Source: Pseudomonadota bacterium (GTDB lineage: Bacteria; Pseudomonadota; Alphaproteobacteria; Rhodobacterales; Rhodobacteraceae). Taken from it: a DNA stretch of 64,000 bases. Location of the stretch: the NCBI GenBank assembly GCA_021779835.1, contig JAJXZX010000012.1:40272-104271 (forward strand), given 5' to 3'. The notes beneath the pieces were generated by a model, which was not told where the DNA came from, did no database searches, and worked only from the letters and a program-made list of their open reading frames with translations. Positions 17,664-26,543 of this stretch are shown here, in pieces. Position 1 is the first letter of the stretch. Each line of letters opens with the position of its first letter. The position numbers and the translations under genes are program-made.

Positions 17664-20003
17664 ATGACCGTAAAAGAAATCTTCGACTCCATGTCCTATG
17701 GCCCCGCCCCCGAATCCGCGGTCGAGGCTCACGCTTGGCTGGCCAAACACAACCACCGCTTCGGCAATTTCATCAACGGCGCCTTCACCGCGCCGGGCGA
17801 AACCTTTGCGACCCGGAACCCGGCCACCGGCGAGGCCCTCGCGCAAGTCACCCAATCCACCCCCGCCGATATCGACGCCGCCGTAACCGCCGCCCGCCGC
17901 GCGCAGGCGAAATGGGCCGCGCTTTCCGGCCACCAGCGCGCCAAACACCTCTATGCCCTCGCCCGCCTGACCCAGAAACACGCGCGCCTGTTGGCCGTCT
18001 TGGAAACGCTCGACAACGGCAAACCGATCCGCGAGTCCCGCGACATCGACATCCCCCTTGTCGCGCGCCACTTCTACTATCACGCGGGCCTCGCCCAACT
18101 CCTCGCCAGCGAAAAGCCCGGCATGGAGCCGCTGGGCGTCTGCGGGGCCATCATCCCGTGGAATTTCCCGCTGCTGATGCTGGCATGGAAAGTCGCGCCT
18201 GCCCTCGCCGCAGGCAACACAGTGGTGCTGAAGCCCGCCGAATACACCCCCCTCACCGCGTTGCTGTTCGCCGACCTCTGCCGCGAGGCGGGCCTGCCCA
18301 AAGGTGTGCTGAACATCGTCACCGGCGACGGTGCCACGGGTGCCGCCCTCGTCGATCACCCGGGCGTCAACAAGATCGCCTTCACCGGCTCCACCGAGGT
18401 CGGCCGCCGCATCCGCCAAGCCACCGCTGGCAGCGGCAAGGCCCTCACGCTAGAACTCGGCGGCAAATCCCCCTACATCGTGTTCGACGACGCCGACCTC
18501 GACAGCGCGATCGAGGGCCTCGTCGACGCCATCTGGTTCAACCAAGGCCAGGTCTGCTGCGCCGGTTCCCGCCTGCTCGTGCAGGAAGGCATCGCCGACC
18601 GTTTCCACGAGAAACTGAAACGCCGCATGGATGGCCTCCGCCTTGGCGACCCGTTGGACAAATGTATCGACATCGGCGCCATCATCGACCCGGTCCAACT
18701 CGCCACAATCACCCAGATGGTCGATGGCTGTAACGAAGGCGAGGTCTACCGCGCCGCCACCCCAATCCCGCAGGGCTGCTACTACCCGCCCACCCTCATC
18801 ACCGGCCTCTCCGCCTCCTCGCATCTGTGCCAAGAGGAAATCTTCGGCCCCGTCCTCGTCTCCATGACCTTCCGCACGCCATCCGAGGCCGTCGATCTGG
18901 CCAACAACACCCGCTTCGGCCTCGCGGCGACGCTGTGGACCGAAAACATCAACCTCGCGCTAGACATAGCGCCGAAGCTGAAAGCAGGCGTGGTTTGGGT
19001 GAACGCCACCAACCTGTTCGACGCCGCCGCAGGTTTCGGCGGCATCCGCGAGAGCGGTTTCGGCCGCGAAGGCGGGTGGGAGGGGCTGATGCCCTACCTC
19101 AAACCCACCGGCAAACACCGCCCGCTAAAACCCATCGCCGCGGTCGCAGAACCCAAAGACCCGCAGGCCCCCGCGCTGGACCGCACCGCCAAACTCTTCG
19201 TCGGCGGCAAGCAGGCGCGCCCCGATAGCGGCTACTCCCGCGCCATCTGGTCGCCCAAAGGCACGCTTCTGGGCCACGTCGGCGAGGGCAACCGCAAAGA
19301 CATCCGCAACGCGGTAGAGGCCGCCCATGCCGCCAAAGGCTGGGCCAAGTCCACCGCCCACACCCGCGCGCAAATCCTTTATTACATCGCCGAAAACCTC
19401 TCGGCCCGCGCCGACGAATTCGCTGCGCGCCTGCACGCCCTCACCGGCACCAAGGGCGAGGCGGAGGTCGAAAAATCCATCGAGCGCCTGTTTACCTACG
19501 CCGCCTGGGCCGACAAATTCGACGGCGCGGTGAAATCCGTCCCGATCCGCGGCATAGCAATCGCGATGGTTGAGCCCTGCGGCGTGATCGGTGCCCTCGC
19601 CCCAGACGCGGCGCCCCTCCTCGGCCTCATCTCACTGATGGCCCCCGCCATCGCGATGGGCAACACCTGCGTGCTGGTCCCGTCAAACCCCTACCCGCTC
19701 GCCGCGACCGACTTCTACCAAGTCTTGGAAACCTCCGACCTTCCCGCTGGCGTCGTCAACATAGTTACCGGCGCGCCGACCGACCTCGCCAAGACCCTCG
19801 CCGCCCATATGGATGTCGATGCGGTCTGGTCGTTCTCTTCCACCAACCTCGCCACGCTGATCGAACGCGAGGCTGCCGCCAACCTCAAACGCACCTGGGT
19901 CGAAACCCACGCCCGCGACTGGCACGCCGCCAACGCGGAAGGCCGCGCCTTCCTCAGCGCGGCCACAGAAATCAAAACGATATGGGTGCCTTACGGCGAA
20001 TAG
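17664..20003 (+). CDS. ALDH16-type aldehyde dehydrogenase with C-terminal pseudo-ALDH domain
   Basis: A 779-aa protein with two aldehyde dehydrogenase folds. The first (about 30-500) has the cofactor segment IIPWNFPLLMLAWKVAPALAAGN, FTGSTEVGRRI, catalytic Glu in LTLELGGKSP, catalytic Cys in NQGQVCCAGSR and EEIFGPVL. The second (about 520-779) keeps PCGVIGALAP and GVVNIVTG but replaces ELGGK with ETHARDW and has no cysteine-bearing GQxC segment, so it should be inactive. This layout is that of bacterial ALDH16, characterised from a related Loktanella. The ATG at 17664 has an AAGG site; upstream in-frame codons lie inside the XRE gene. It probably oxidises aldehyde from deoC (inference). Confidence 0.9.
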   Translation: MTVKEIFDSMSYGPAPESAVEAHAWLAKHNHRFGNFINGAFTAPGETFATRNPATGEALAQVTQSTPADIDAAVTAARRAQAKWAALSGHQRAKHLYALARLTQKHARLLAVLETLDNGKPIRESRDIDIPLVARHFYYHAGLAQLLASEKPGMEPLGVCGAIIPWNFPLLMLAWKVAPALAAGNTVVLKPAEYTPLTALLFADLCREAGLPKGVLNIVTGDGATGAALVDHPGVNKIAFTGSTEVGRRIRQATAGSGKALTLELGGKSPYIVFDDADLDSAIEGLVDAIWFNQGQVCCAGSRLLVQEGIADRFHEKLKRRMDGLRLGDPLDKCIDIGAIIDPVQLATITQMVDGCNEGEVYRAATPIPQGCYYPPTLITGLSASSHLCQEEIFGPVLVSMTFRTPSEAVDLANNTRFGLAATLWTENINLALDIAPKLKAGVVWVNATNLFDAAAGFGGIRESGFGREGGWEGLMPYLKPTGKHRPLKPIAAVAEPKDPQAPALDRTAKLFVGGKQARPDSGYSRAIWSPKGTLLGHVGEGNRKDIRNAVEAAHAAKGWAKSTAHTRAQILYYIAENLSARADEFAARLHALTGTKGEAEVEKSIERLFTYAAWADKFDGAVKSVPIRGIAIAMVEPCGVIGALAPDAAPLLGLISLMAPAIAMGNTCVLVPSNPYPLAATDFYQVLETSDLPAGVVNIVTGAPTDLAKTLAAHMDVDAVWSFSSTNLATLIEREAAANLKRTWVETHARDWHAANAEGRAFLSAATEIKTIWVPYGE

Positions 20004-20008
20004 CGCGC

Positions 20009-20434
20009 TTAGGCCGCCACCGCCACCCGGCGCTGCACCAGTTGGTAGGCGATCATGCCGCCCACCATCGCCAGCACAAAGACCGAGCCGCCAATTCCGC
20101 TCCAGCCCAGCGACGCCAGCGCCGGACCGGGGCAGAACCCCGCCAAAGCCCAGCCGATTCCGAACAGCGCAGAGCCACCCAACAGCTTGCCGTCAATCAC
20201 CTGCTCCGGCAGCGCCGGAATAGCGTCGCCCAGCACCGCGACCTTGCGCCGCGCCGCCACGCGCCACGCCACCAGCATCGGCAAGATCGCCCCGCCCAGC
20301 ACAAAGGCCAGCGTCGGATCCCACGCGCCGGTCACGTCCAGCCAGCCCTGCACCTTCGCCGTATCGGTCATCCCCGACACCAGCAGGCCCAGCCCGAACA
20401 GCGACCCCGAAAACATTGCAACCAAAGCCCGCAT
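20009..20434 (-). CDS. YeeE/YedE family membrane protein, second half-permease (DUF6691-like)
   Basis: A 141-aa membrane protein with about four helices, carrying the family motif GWALAGFCPGPALASLGW. It is one half of a split YeeE/YedE sulfur-compound permease; in full-length relatives, cysteines such as that in GFCPGP line the thiosulfate path. The start at 20434 overlaps the stop of the partner gene (ATGA); the frame continues upstream, but only as the partner's antiphase shadow. It is convergent with the ALDH16 gene, with 5 bp between the stops. Confidence 0.88.
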   Translation of the reverse strand: MRALVAMFSGSLFGLGLLVSGMTDTAKVQGWLDVTGAWDPTLAFVLGGAILPMLVAWRVAARRKVAVLGDAIPALPEQVIDGKLLGGSALFGIGWALAGFCPGPALASLGWSGIGGSVFVLAMVGGMIAYQLVQRRVAVAA

Positions 20435-20868
20435 CAGATCGCTCCCATCACATGGCGGGCGAGGTAGAACGTCACCATTCCCGCCGCCAGATAAACCCCG
20501 GTCGCCACAATGCTGCGCAGCGAGAACCGCGACATGCCGCACACCCCATGACCCGAGGTGCAGCCATTCGCCGCCCGGGTGCCAAAGCCGACCAACACGC
20601 CCGCCAGCGCCAGCATCGGCAGATCGCCCGACACATGCGTCGCAGGCGCGCCGACCACCGCCACCGCCAAAGCCGGCACCGCAATCAGCCCGCCCAGAAA
20701 CAACAGCTGCTCGCGCAGGACATTGCCGCCCGCGCCGTCCAGCACGCTGCCCAAAACACCGCTCGCCCCCATGATGCGCGCGTTGACCAGCAACAGCACA
20801 GCCGCCGCACCGCCAATCATCAGCCCACCGATCAGGCCAAGCATCCAGTCATGGGGATTAAGTATCAT
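20434..20868 (-). CDS. YeeE/YedE family membrane protein, first half-permease
   Basis: A 144-aa membrane protein with the signature GFGTRAANGCTSGHGVCGMSRFSLRSIVAT, the cysteine-bearing element of YeeE/YedE transporters. An AAGGAAGG ribosome site precedes the start. Together with the downstream half it should form one inner-membrane permease for thiosulfate or another reduced sulfur compound. Such pairs are often run by a BigR-type ArsR repressor; none is adjacent here, but a truncated ArsR gene lies at the right edge of the window. A role in feeding sulfur to the sHdr pathway is inference. Confidence 0.9.
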   Translation of the reverse strand: MILNPHDWMLGLIGGLMIGGAAAVLLLVNARIMGASGVLGSVLDGAGGNVLREQLLFLGGLIAVPALAVAVVGAPATHVSGDLPMLALAGVLVGFGTRAANGCTSGHGVCGMSRFSLRSIVATGVYLAAGMVTFYLARHVMGAI

Positions 20869-21442
20869 GGCAACCCTTCCTTAGGGAATCGGCAAGGGGC
20901 GCCCCTGCCGTGCATGAAACATAGGGCATATATCTAACTCATTGCAATTATTGGCAAAAGATAAGCACATCCTTCCGGCCTCATCGGTAAAACCGGAACA
21001 GAGGTCCGGAGTCCCCCAAACGACGGGAAAGCTGCCCAGGTTTTCACGCCAAACGGAAAGATTTTCCCGTTTTGCCGCTCGGCATCGCGCAAACCGGGAA
21101 CGATCCGCTCTCAGACTACCACCTTAGAGACCAATATCCCGCCCAATCTGCATCGCCCCGAGCGGAGCCAACGCCGCGCCGTGAGTATTTTTGCCAAAAA
21201 GAAATACAAGCAGGCTCAGCCGTTAGCACCTGCGGGCAAGGAACGACCGCGCCTTTAGGCGAGACATCAGCGCCGCGATTGCCAAATGCTGGCGCGCCCC
21301 CAGCGCGCCGCAACTCTCACATGGACGCACATATACCGTGCCAAAATCGCTATTTATTGCCCCATCCGCACAAAGTATCCCCGCCTTGTATGCAATCCAC
21401 GATCTCTCGCGGCCAGTGCCGCCCTCGCAAAGGACACCCAAA
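20869..21442. other. 574-bp intergenic region with repeat and hairpin, no gene
   Basis: This region lies between the divergent permease genes and the DoxX gene. Near the permease start it holds an imperfect dyad at 20942-20957 (TTGC...GCAA arms) in the only AT-rich stretch, a plausible operator. At 21051-21073 AAACGG and CCCGTTT form a hairpin followed by TTTG. At 21183-21207 there is a clear copy of the GAGTATTTTTGCCAAAAAG repeat. No convincing open frame was found. Confidence 0.55.
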
Positions 21443-21850
21443 ATGGAAACGCTCAAGGCTCCGGCCACCCTCCTCGCCCGCCTCCTGCTCTCGCTCTTGT
21501 TCATCGTCGCAGGGTTCGGCAAACTCTCTGACCCTGCAGGCGCCGCAGGCTACATGGCCCACCTCGGCATCCCGACCATCCTGTTGTATCCGACCATCTT
21601 GCTGGAACTCGGCGGCGGCCTCGCGATCCTGTTCGGCGTCCTGACCCGCCCGGTCAGCCTCGCCCTCGCCGCCTTTTGCGTGCTTACCGCGCTGCTGGCA
21701 CACCTGCACCCCGGCGATGCTGGCAACATGATCAACTTCTGGAAAAATCTCGGCCTGACCGGCGGTTTCTTCCTGCTTGCCATCCAAGGGGCCGGCGCCC
21801 TTTCGGTTGACGCCAAACTCAACGGCACCAGCCAATTGCAGCGCGCCTGA
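21443..21850 (+). CDS. DoxX family membrane protein
   Basis: A 135-aa protein with four hydrophobic helices and the DoxX signature LLARLLLSLLFIVAGFGKLSDPAG...HLGIP, followed by LYPTILLELGGGLAILFGVLTR. DoxX proteins are small quinone-linked membrane proteins, some related to the thiosulfate:quinone oxidoreductase subunit DoxD, but most have no assigned role. The ATG at 21443 has AAAGGA about 8 nt upstream and is chosen over an in-frame ATG at 21338. It is a single gene ending in a repeat-borne bidirectional terminator. Confidence 0.88.
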   Translation: METLKAPATLLARLLLSLLFIVAGFGKLSDPAGAAGYMAHLGIPTILLYPTILLELGGGLAILFGVLTRPVSLALAAFCVLTALLAHLHPGDAGNMINFWKNLGLTGGFFLLAIQGAGALSVDAKLNGTSQLQRA

Positions 21851-21887
21851 GCCTCAGCGCTCCTGCCAATTGCTTTGGCCCAAATAT

Positions 21888-21940
21888 CCCCGCCGGAGGC
21901 ACCAACCCTACGTTGGCCCCACCCGGCGGGGGTTATTTTT
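21888..21940. terminator. Bidirectional terminator formed by two facing repeat copies
   Basis: CCCCGCCGG (21888-21896) pairs perfectly with CCGGCGGGG (21923-21931), followed by GTTATTTTT on the plus strand and by a T-rich flank on the minus strand. An inner dyad CCAAC-CCTAC-GTTGG forms the tip. It separates convergent DoxX and hydantoinase genes and is built from two inverted copies of the dispersed repeat (21870-21945). Confidence 0.8.
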
Positions 21941-22034
21941 GCCGGATCGTCGGGTTAACGTTGGTTGAAATGAAATACGAAATCATTATCAATCAATATG
22001 ATAGCTAGGGTCGCACAGGGCGCGCGTCCGTCGG

Positions 22035-24077
22035 TCACATCCCCAAAACCATGCCAGCCTCGTCCTCGCCCCCCTCCGCGATCCGAGGCCGACCCGAGGC
22101 GGTCACCCGGATCCGCGCCTCGATAAACATCAGCCGACCCTCGATCTCGATCTCCTGAATATCGCGATCAACCACCAGCCGAACCTCCTCCGCCCCTGCC
22201 TCGCGCGCCAGCTTCCGCGCCGCGTCGGTCAGCACCGCCTCAGCCCGTTGCAGGGCAAGCGAGCGGTCGGAAAACAACTCAGCCCCCGTGGAAAGATGCG
22301 CGACGAACCTCCCCTCTCCGGGCGAGGTCACGATCGCCTCGGCATGCATTACCACCTGCCCCACCACCGCCCCGATCGCATTCGCAACTCCGGCGTGTTG
22401 CGGCAGCACCATCCGCGTGCCCAGCCTCTCGCCCACCGCGCCGTAATAGCTGGGCGCCGACGCGCCAAGCCCGATTACCGGCACACCAAGTTTCAGCGCC
22501 ATATCGACCACCCCCACCCGCCGCCGCAGCCCTTCGCGCGTCAAGACATGGCGCGCCAGCGCCTCGGGCGTCTCGCCGTCCCAGTCGCGGCCATCCTCGT
22601 CAAACGCCGCCTCCAGCAGGCACTCCACTGTTTGCTCGGTCAGTTGGTCGATGATCGCCTGCGCCATCGCTTCGGCACTGGCCGCAATCCGATCGCCGCG
22701 CCCGTTCCGCTTGCGCGCGAACAAGGTCACCGCCTTCCGCGCCGCGTCCCGGTCCCAGCTATCCAGCCGCCCCAAAACGTGGCTGGCATCCGAGGGCGTC
22801 ACCCCCGACACCATCACCAGCCCGCGCGACACCAGCCGCGCCAGCGCCGCCACATCCATCCGCGTCAGCAGAACCGAGGCCAGCGTCGCCGCCTTGCCGC
22901 CGATCCGCTCCAGCAGCGCCGCTTCGCGCGCCGAAAGCCCCCCCGCCGCGACGCCCACCATCGGCAGCACAAAGCGCCCATCGGTATCGCCTGCCGTCTC
23001 GCTGGCCAACGCGCGGTCCAGCGCGCCATGCACCAATTCGGGCCAGTCTACCGCCATCAGCGACACCGGGATCAGCCGCCGCGGGCCAAGCCGCAGGCCG
23101 CCGCCCAACCCCTCTACCAGTTGCACCTCACTGTCACCGCCAAGGCCCGTCGTGCGCATCGCCACCGCCTCGACCATGGTGCGCCAGCCGCCAACGCGTG
23201 CGCCCATCGGGTCAATTTCTGGCCGCCCGTCGCGCAACAGCGCGACATCGGTCGTGGTGCCGCCAATATCCGAGACCAGCGCATCCGTCTCGCCCGTCAG
23301 CCAGCGCGCCCCCACGATAGAGGCCGCAGGCCCCGACAGGATAGTCTCAATCGGCCGCTCGCGCGCCATCGCGGCAGAGATCAGCGCGCCGTCGCCCCGC
23401 ACCACCATCAGCGGCGCCGCGATCCCCACGCTGCGCAAATGCCCCTCGCAGGCGTCAATCAGCCGCGCGATCATGCCCACCAGCCGCGCATTCAGCACCG
23501 CCGTCAGCGCCCGCTTCGGGCCATTCAGCCGCGCCGAGAGTTCGTGCGAACACGTCACCGCCCGCCCCGTCACGCGCCGGATCACCTCCGCCGCCGCGAC
23601 CTCATGCGCGGGATTGCGCACCGCAAAACGCGCCGCCACGGCAAAGCCTGCCACCTCTGGCCCCAGCGCCGTCACTTCGGCCTCCAGCCGCGCCATGTCC
23701 AGCGCTGCAACCTCGGTCCCGGCATGGGTATGCCCGCCCGCCAGATGCACCACCGGGTCGCCGCCCAAAGCCTCCGCCAGACCACCGCGCGCCAGATCTC
23801 CCTCATCAAACCCGATAAAGATCAGCGCCACGCGCCCGCCCTGCCCCTCGACCAACGCATTGGTGGCGAGTGTGGTGGACAGCGACACCATCGCCACCTC
23901 GCCCGCCGCAACACCCGCCTGCAACAGCGCCGCGTCAATCGCCCGCCCGATCCCCAACGCCAGATCCCCGCGCGTCGTCAGCGACTTGGCCGAGGCGATC
24001 ACCGCCGCCTCGCCCTCGTCCACGATCACCGCATCCGTATAGGTGCCGCCGGTATCGACCCCGAGAAAAACCGCCAT
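22035..24077 (-). CDS. Hydantoinase/oxoprolinase family protein (HyuA-like)
   Basis: A 680-aa ATP-dependent amidohydrolase of the HyuA/oxoprolinase A family. The N-terminus MAVFLGVDTGGTYTDAVIVD and VSLSTTLATNALVEGQGG are diagnostic, as are SGPAASIVGARWL and VSDIGGTTTDVALL (actin-like ATP site). The start at 24077 gives the canonical N-terminus with AGGACAG upstream; an in-frame extension back to 24476 runs antisense to the SelD gene and is rejected. No HyuB partner is adjacent. Possible substrates are hydantoins, 5-oxoproline or, by analogy, N-methylhydantoin/acetophenone-carboxylase-like reactions; which one is unknown. Confidence 0.9.
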   Translation of the reverse strand: MAVFLGVDTGGTYTDAVIVDEGEAAVIASAKSLTTRGDLALGIGRAIDAALLQAGVAAGEVAMVSLSTTLATNALVEGQGGRVALIFIGFDEGDLARGGLAEALGGDPVVHLAGGHTHAGTEVAALDMARLEAEVTALGPEVAGFAVAARFAVRNPAHEVAAAEVIRRVTGRAVTCSHELSARLNGPKRALTAVLNARLVGMIARLIDACEGHLRSVGIAAPLMVVRGDGALISAAMARERPIETILSGPAASIVGARWLTGETDALVSDIGGTTTDVALLRDGRPEIDPMGARVGGWRTMVEAVAMRTTGLGGDSEVQLVEGLGGGLRLGPRRLIPVSLMAVDWPELVHGALDRALASETAGDTDGRFVLPMVGVAAGGLSAREAALLERIGGKAATLASVLLTRMDVAALARLVSRGLVMVSGVTPSDASHVLGRLDSWDRDAARKAVTLFARKRNGRGDRIAASAEAMAQAIIDQLTEQTVECLLEAAFDEDGRDWDGETPEALARHVLTREGLRRRVGVVDMALKLGVPVIGLGASAPSYYGAVGERLGTRMVLPQHAGVANAIGAVVGQVVMHAEAIVTSPGEGRFVAHLSTGAELFSDRSLALQRAEAVLTDAARKLAREAGAEEVRLVVDRDIQEIEIEGRLMFIEARIRVTASGRPRIAEGGEDEAGMVLGM

Positions 24078-24299
24078 CTGTCCTGCCTCGTCCTGCCTCG
24101 CCCCTTCGCACTTAGGCCATGCGCGCCGCGCGGTCAGCCCCCGAAACGACACGCCCACGTCGCCCCGCGTCAATCTGATCGCCACCAGATACCGCCGCCC
24201 CCAAACCGCGCGCCCCAAGCGCACCCGCGTCACCCTTCCCCCTCGCCTTCCGCGCGCCGCCGCGCTACCCAAGGCCAGCGCCCCAAGCCCGAGGACCCG

Positions 24300-26489
24300 A
24301 TGCAGCCCCAGATCCCCCTCACCCGCGATCTTGTCTTCGTTGGCGGCGGTCACGCCCATGCCTTGGTTCTGCGTATGTGGGGGATGCGGCCGTTGCCGGG
24401 CACGCGCCTTACGGTCATCAACCCCAATCCCACCGCGCCCTACACCGGCATGTTGCCCGGCCATATCGCCGGCCATTACCCCCGCGCCGCGTTGGAAATT
24501 GACCTGATCCAGCTTGCCCGCTTTGCCGGTGCCCGCGTCATCCTTGGCAGCGCCTCCGGCATCGACCGCGCCGAGCGGCTGATCGAGATCCCCGGTCGCC
24601 CGCCGATCCGCTATGACATCGCCTCAATCGACATCGGCATCACCTCCGACCTGCCCGGCCTTACCGGCTTTGCCGCCAACGCCACCGCGGCCAAGCCGCT
24701 TGGCGATTACGCTGCCCGGTGGGAGGTCTTCATCGCGGCCCTGCCCACAGAGGCCCCGGTCGTCGTCCTCGGCGGCGGCATCGCCGGGGTCGAGCTGGCG
24801 CTGGCCTCGGCCCACCGCCTGCGCGCAGCGGGCATTGCGCACCCCTCGGTGACGATCCTCGAACAGGCCGCAGCGCCGCTTCCCCATATCGGCGCGGGCG
24901 CACGGCGCGCCCTTCTGTCCCACCTCGCCCGCGACGGCGTAACGCTGTTGACCGGAGCGACCGCCACCGCGATAAGCGCCACCTCGGTCACCCTTGCCGA
25001 TGGGCGCACCCTTCCGTCCGCCTTCACCCTCAGTGCCGCAGGCGCCCGCCCGCAGGGCTGGCTTTCGGCAACCGGCCTCGCCCTCACCGACGGCTTCATC
25101 ACTGTTGGCCCAACGCTGCAATCCTCTGACCCCGCGATCTTCGCCGTAGGCGATTGCGCTCATCTTGCCTATGCGCCACGCGCCAAGGCCGGCGTTTACG
25201 CGGTGCGCGAGGCGCCGGTCCTGTTCGACAACCTGCGCGCCGCCCTGACTGGTGCGCGGATGCGCCCCTACCGTCCGCAAAAAGACTATCTCAAACTGGT
25301 GTCCACCGGCGGGCGCGGCGCTGTGGCCGACAAGTTTGGCCTGCGCCTTGACGGCGCGCTGCTCTGGCGTTGGAAGGACAGCATCGACCGCAAGTTCATG
25401 GCGAAATTCCACGCGCTCCCCGCGATGCCCGCCCCCCCGCTTCCCGCCCCGCTCACCCTTGGCGTCGCGCAGGAATTGGCCGGATCAAAGCCGCTGTGCG
25501 GTGGCTGCGGCGCCAAGGTCGGACGCGCCGCGCTGGACCGCGCCCTCACTGGCCTGCCCGCACCGCAGCGCCCCGAGGTGGTGTCCGGCCCCGGCGACGA
25601 TGCCGCCATCCTCGACCTTGGCGCAACACGGCAGGTCATCACCACCGACCACATCCGCGCCTTCACCGAAGACCCCTACCTGTTCGCCCGAATCACCGCG
25701 ATCCACGCGCTTGGCGACATATGGGCGATGGGCGCCGCACCGCAAGCCGCGCTGGCCCAGATCACCCTGCCGCGCATGTCCGAACGCCTGCAAGCCGACA
25801 CCCTGCGCGAGATCATGCGCGCCGCGTCCGAGGTATTCACCGCCGCCGGGGCCGACATCGTCGGTGGCCACACTTCCATCGGCTCGGAACTGACGCTGGG
25901 CTTCACCCTGACCGGCCTCGCTGACCGGCCCATCGCCAAATCCGGCGGCAAACCCGGCGATGTGCTGATCCTGACCAAAGCCATTGGCACCGGCACCGTC
26001 CTTGCCGCCGAAATGCAGCGCGCCGCCCCCGGCGCTGCCGTTGTCGCCACCTTTGCCAGCCAAACCCGCCCGCTTGGCCCCGCCGCCACGATCCTCGCGC
26101 CCCATGCCCATGCCATGACTGACGTCACCGGCTTTGGCCTCGCCGGTCACTTGCTGGAGATCCTCACCGCGTCTAACTGCGCCGCCTCGGTCACGCTCGA
26201 CGCGATCCCCCTGCTGCCCGGCGCCGCAACCCTCGCCGCCGCCGGTCACGCCTCAACGCTCTACCCCGCCAACCGCGCCGCGACAGAGCCGATGATGCGC
26301 ATAGCCCCGGCGCGCGCCGACACCCCCGCCGCGCGCCTGCTGTTCGATCCCCAAACCGCGGGCGGCCTGCTTGCCACCGTCCCCGCCGATCAGGCCGCGC
26401 CGCTGCTCGCTGCACTCAAAGCCGCAGGCGAAACCGCCGCGCAAATCGGCACCCTCACCCAAGGCGCGCCGATCCTCACCGTCACCTGA
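24300..26489 (+). CDS. selD: Oxidoreductase-selenide, water dikinase fusion (Ndh-SelD)
   Basis: A 729-aa fusion. Residues 1-~360 are a pyridine-nucleotide-disulfide oxidoreductase domain of the NADH dehydrogenase (Ndh) type, with FVGGGHAHALVL (14-24), VVVLGGGIAGVELALA and IFAVGDCAHL. Residues ~390-729 are SelD, which makes selenophosphate from selenide and ATP. Its catalytic Cys403 and Lys406 lie in CGGCGAKV, with GPGDDAAI, HALGDIWAMGA and GGHTS as further markers. The ATG at 24300 follows GAGGA. The following convergent mnmH uses selenophosphate for tRNA. No selenocysteine codon is used in the active site. Confidence 0.94.
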   Translation: MQPQIPLTRDLVFVGGGHAHALVLRMWGMRPLPGTRLTVINPNPTAPYTGMLPGHIAGHYPRAALEIDLIQLARFAGARVILGSASGIDRAERLIEIPGRPPIRYDIASIDIGITSDLPGLTGFAANATAAKPLGDYAARWEVFIAALPTEAPVVVLGGGIAGVELALASAHRLRAAGIAHPSVTILEQAAAPLPHIGAGARRALLSHLARDGVTLLTGATATAISATSVTLADGRTLPSAFTLSAAGARPQGWLSATGLALTDGFITVGPTLQSSDPAIFAVGDCAHLAYAPRAKAGVYAVREAPVLFDNLRAALTGARMRPYRPQKDYLKLVSTGGRGAVADKFGLRLDGALLWRWKDSIDRKFMAKFHALPAMPAPPLPAPLTLGVAQELAGSKPLCGGCGAKVGRAALDRALTGLPAPQRPEVVSGPGDDAAILDLGATRQVITTDHIRAFTEDPYLFARITAIHALGDIWAMGAAPQAALAQITLPRMSERLQADTLREIMRAASEVFTAAGADIVGGHTSIGSELTLGFTLTGLADRPIAKSGGKPGDVLILTKAIGTGTVLAAEMQRAAPGAAVVATFASQTRPLGPAATILAPHAHAMTDVTGFGLAGHLLEILTASNCAASVTLDAIPLLPGAATLAAAGHASTLYPANRAATEPMMRIAPARADTPAARLLFDPQTAGGLLATVPADQAAPLLAALKAAGETAAQIGTLTQGAPILTVT

Positions 26490-26495
26490 CCCTGC

Positions 26496-26532
26496 ATTTG
26501 CTTTGGTAAAAATATCCCCGCCGGAGGCACCT
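26496..26532. repeat. Dispersed terminator-type repeat copy between selD and mnmH
   Basis: TTTGCTTTGGTAAAAATATCC followed by CCGCCGGAGGCACC is an inverse-orientation copy of the family. On the minus strand it gives GGCGGGGATATTTTTACC just after the mnmH stop, so it may end the mnmH transcript. Confidence 0.6.
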
Positions 26533-26543
26533 TTACCGCCCGC

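Noticed and set aside
19580..20003. A frameshift or truncation explaining the poor second ALDH domain
   Set aside because: The frame is intact and the domain loss of Cys and ELGGK matches the known ALDH16 architecture.
22248..24299. Long plus-strand extension upstream of the oxidoreductase-SelD fusion
   Set aside because: The extension is antisense to the hydantoinase gene and is Arg/Pro/His-rich; the real start at 24300 has GAGGA and a normal domain beginning.
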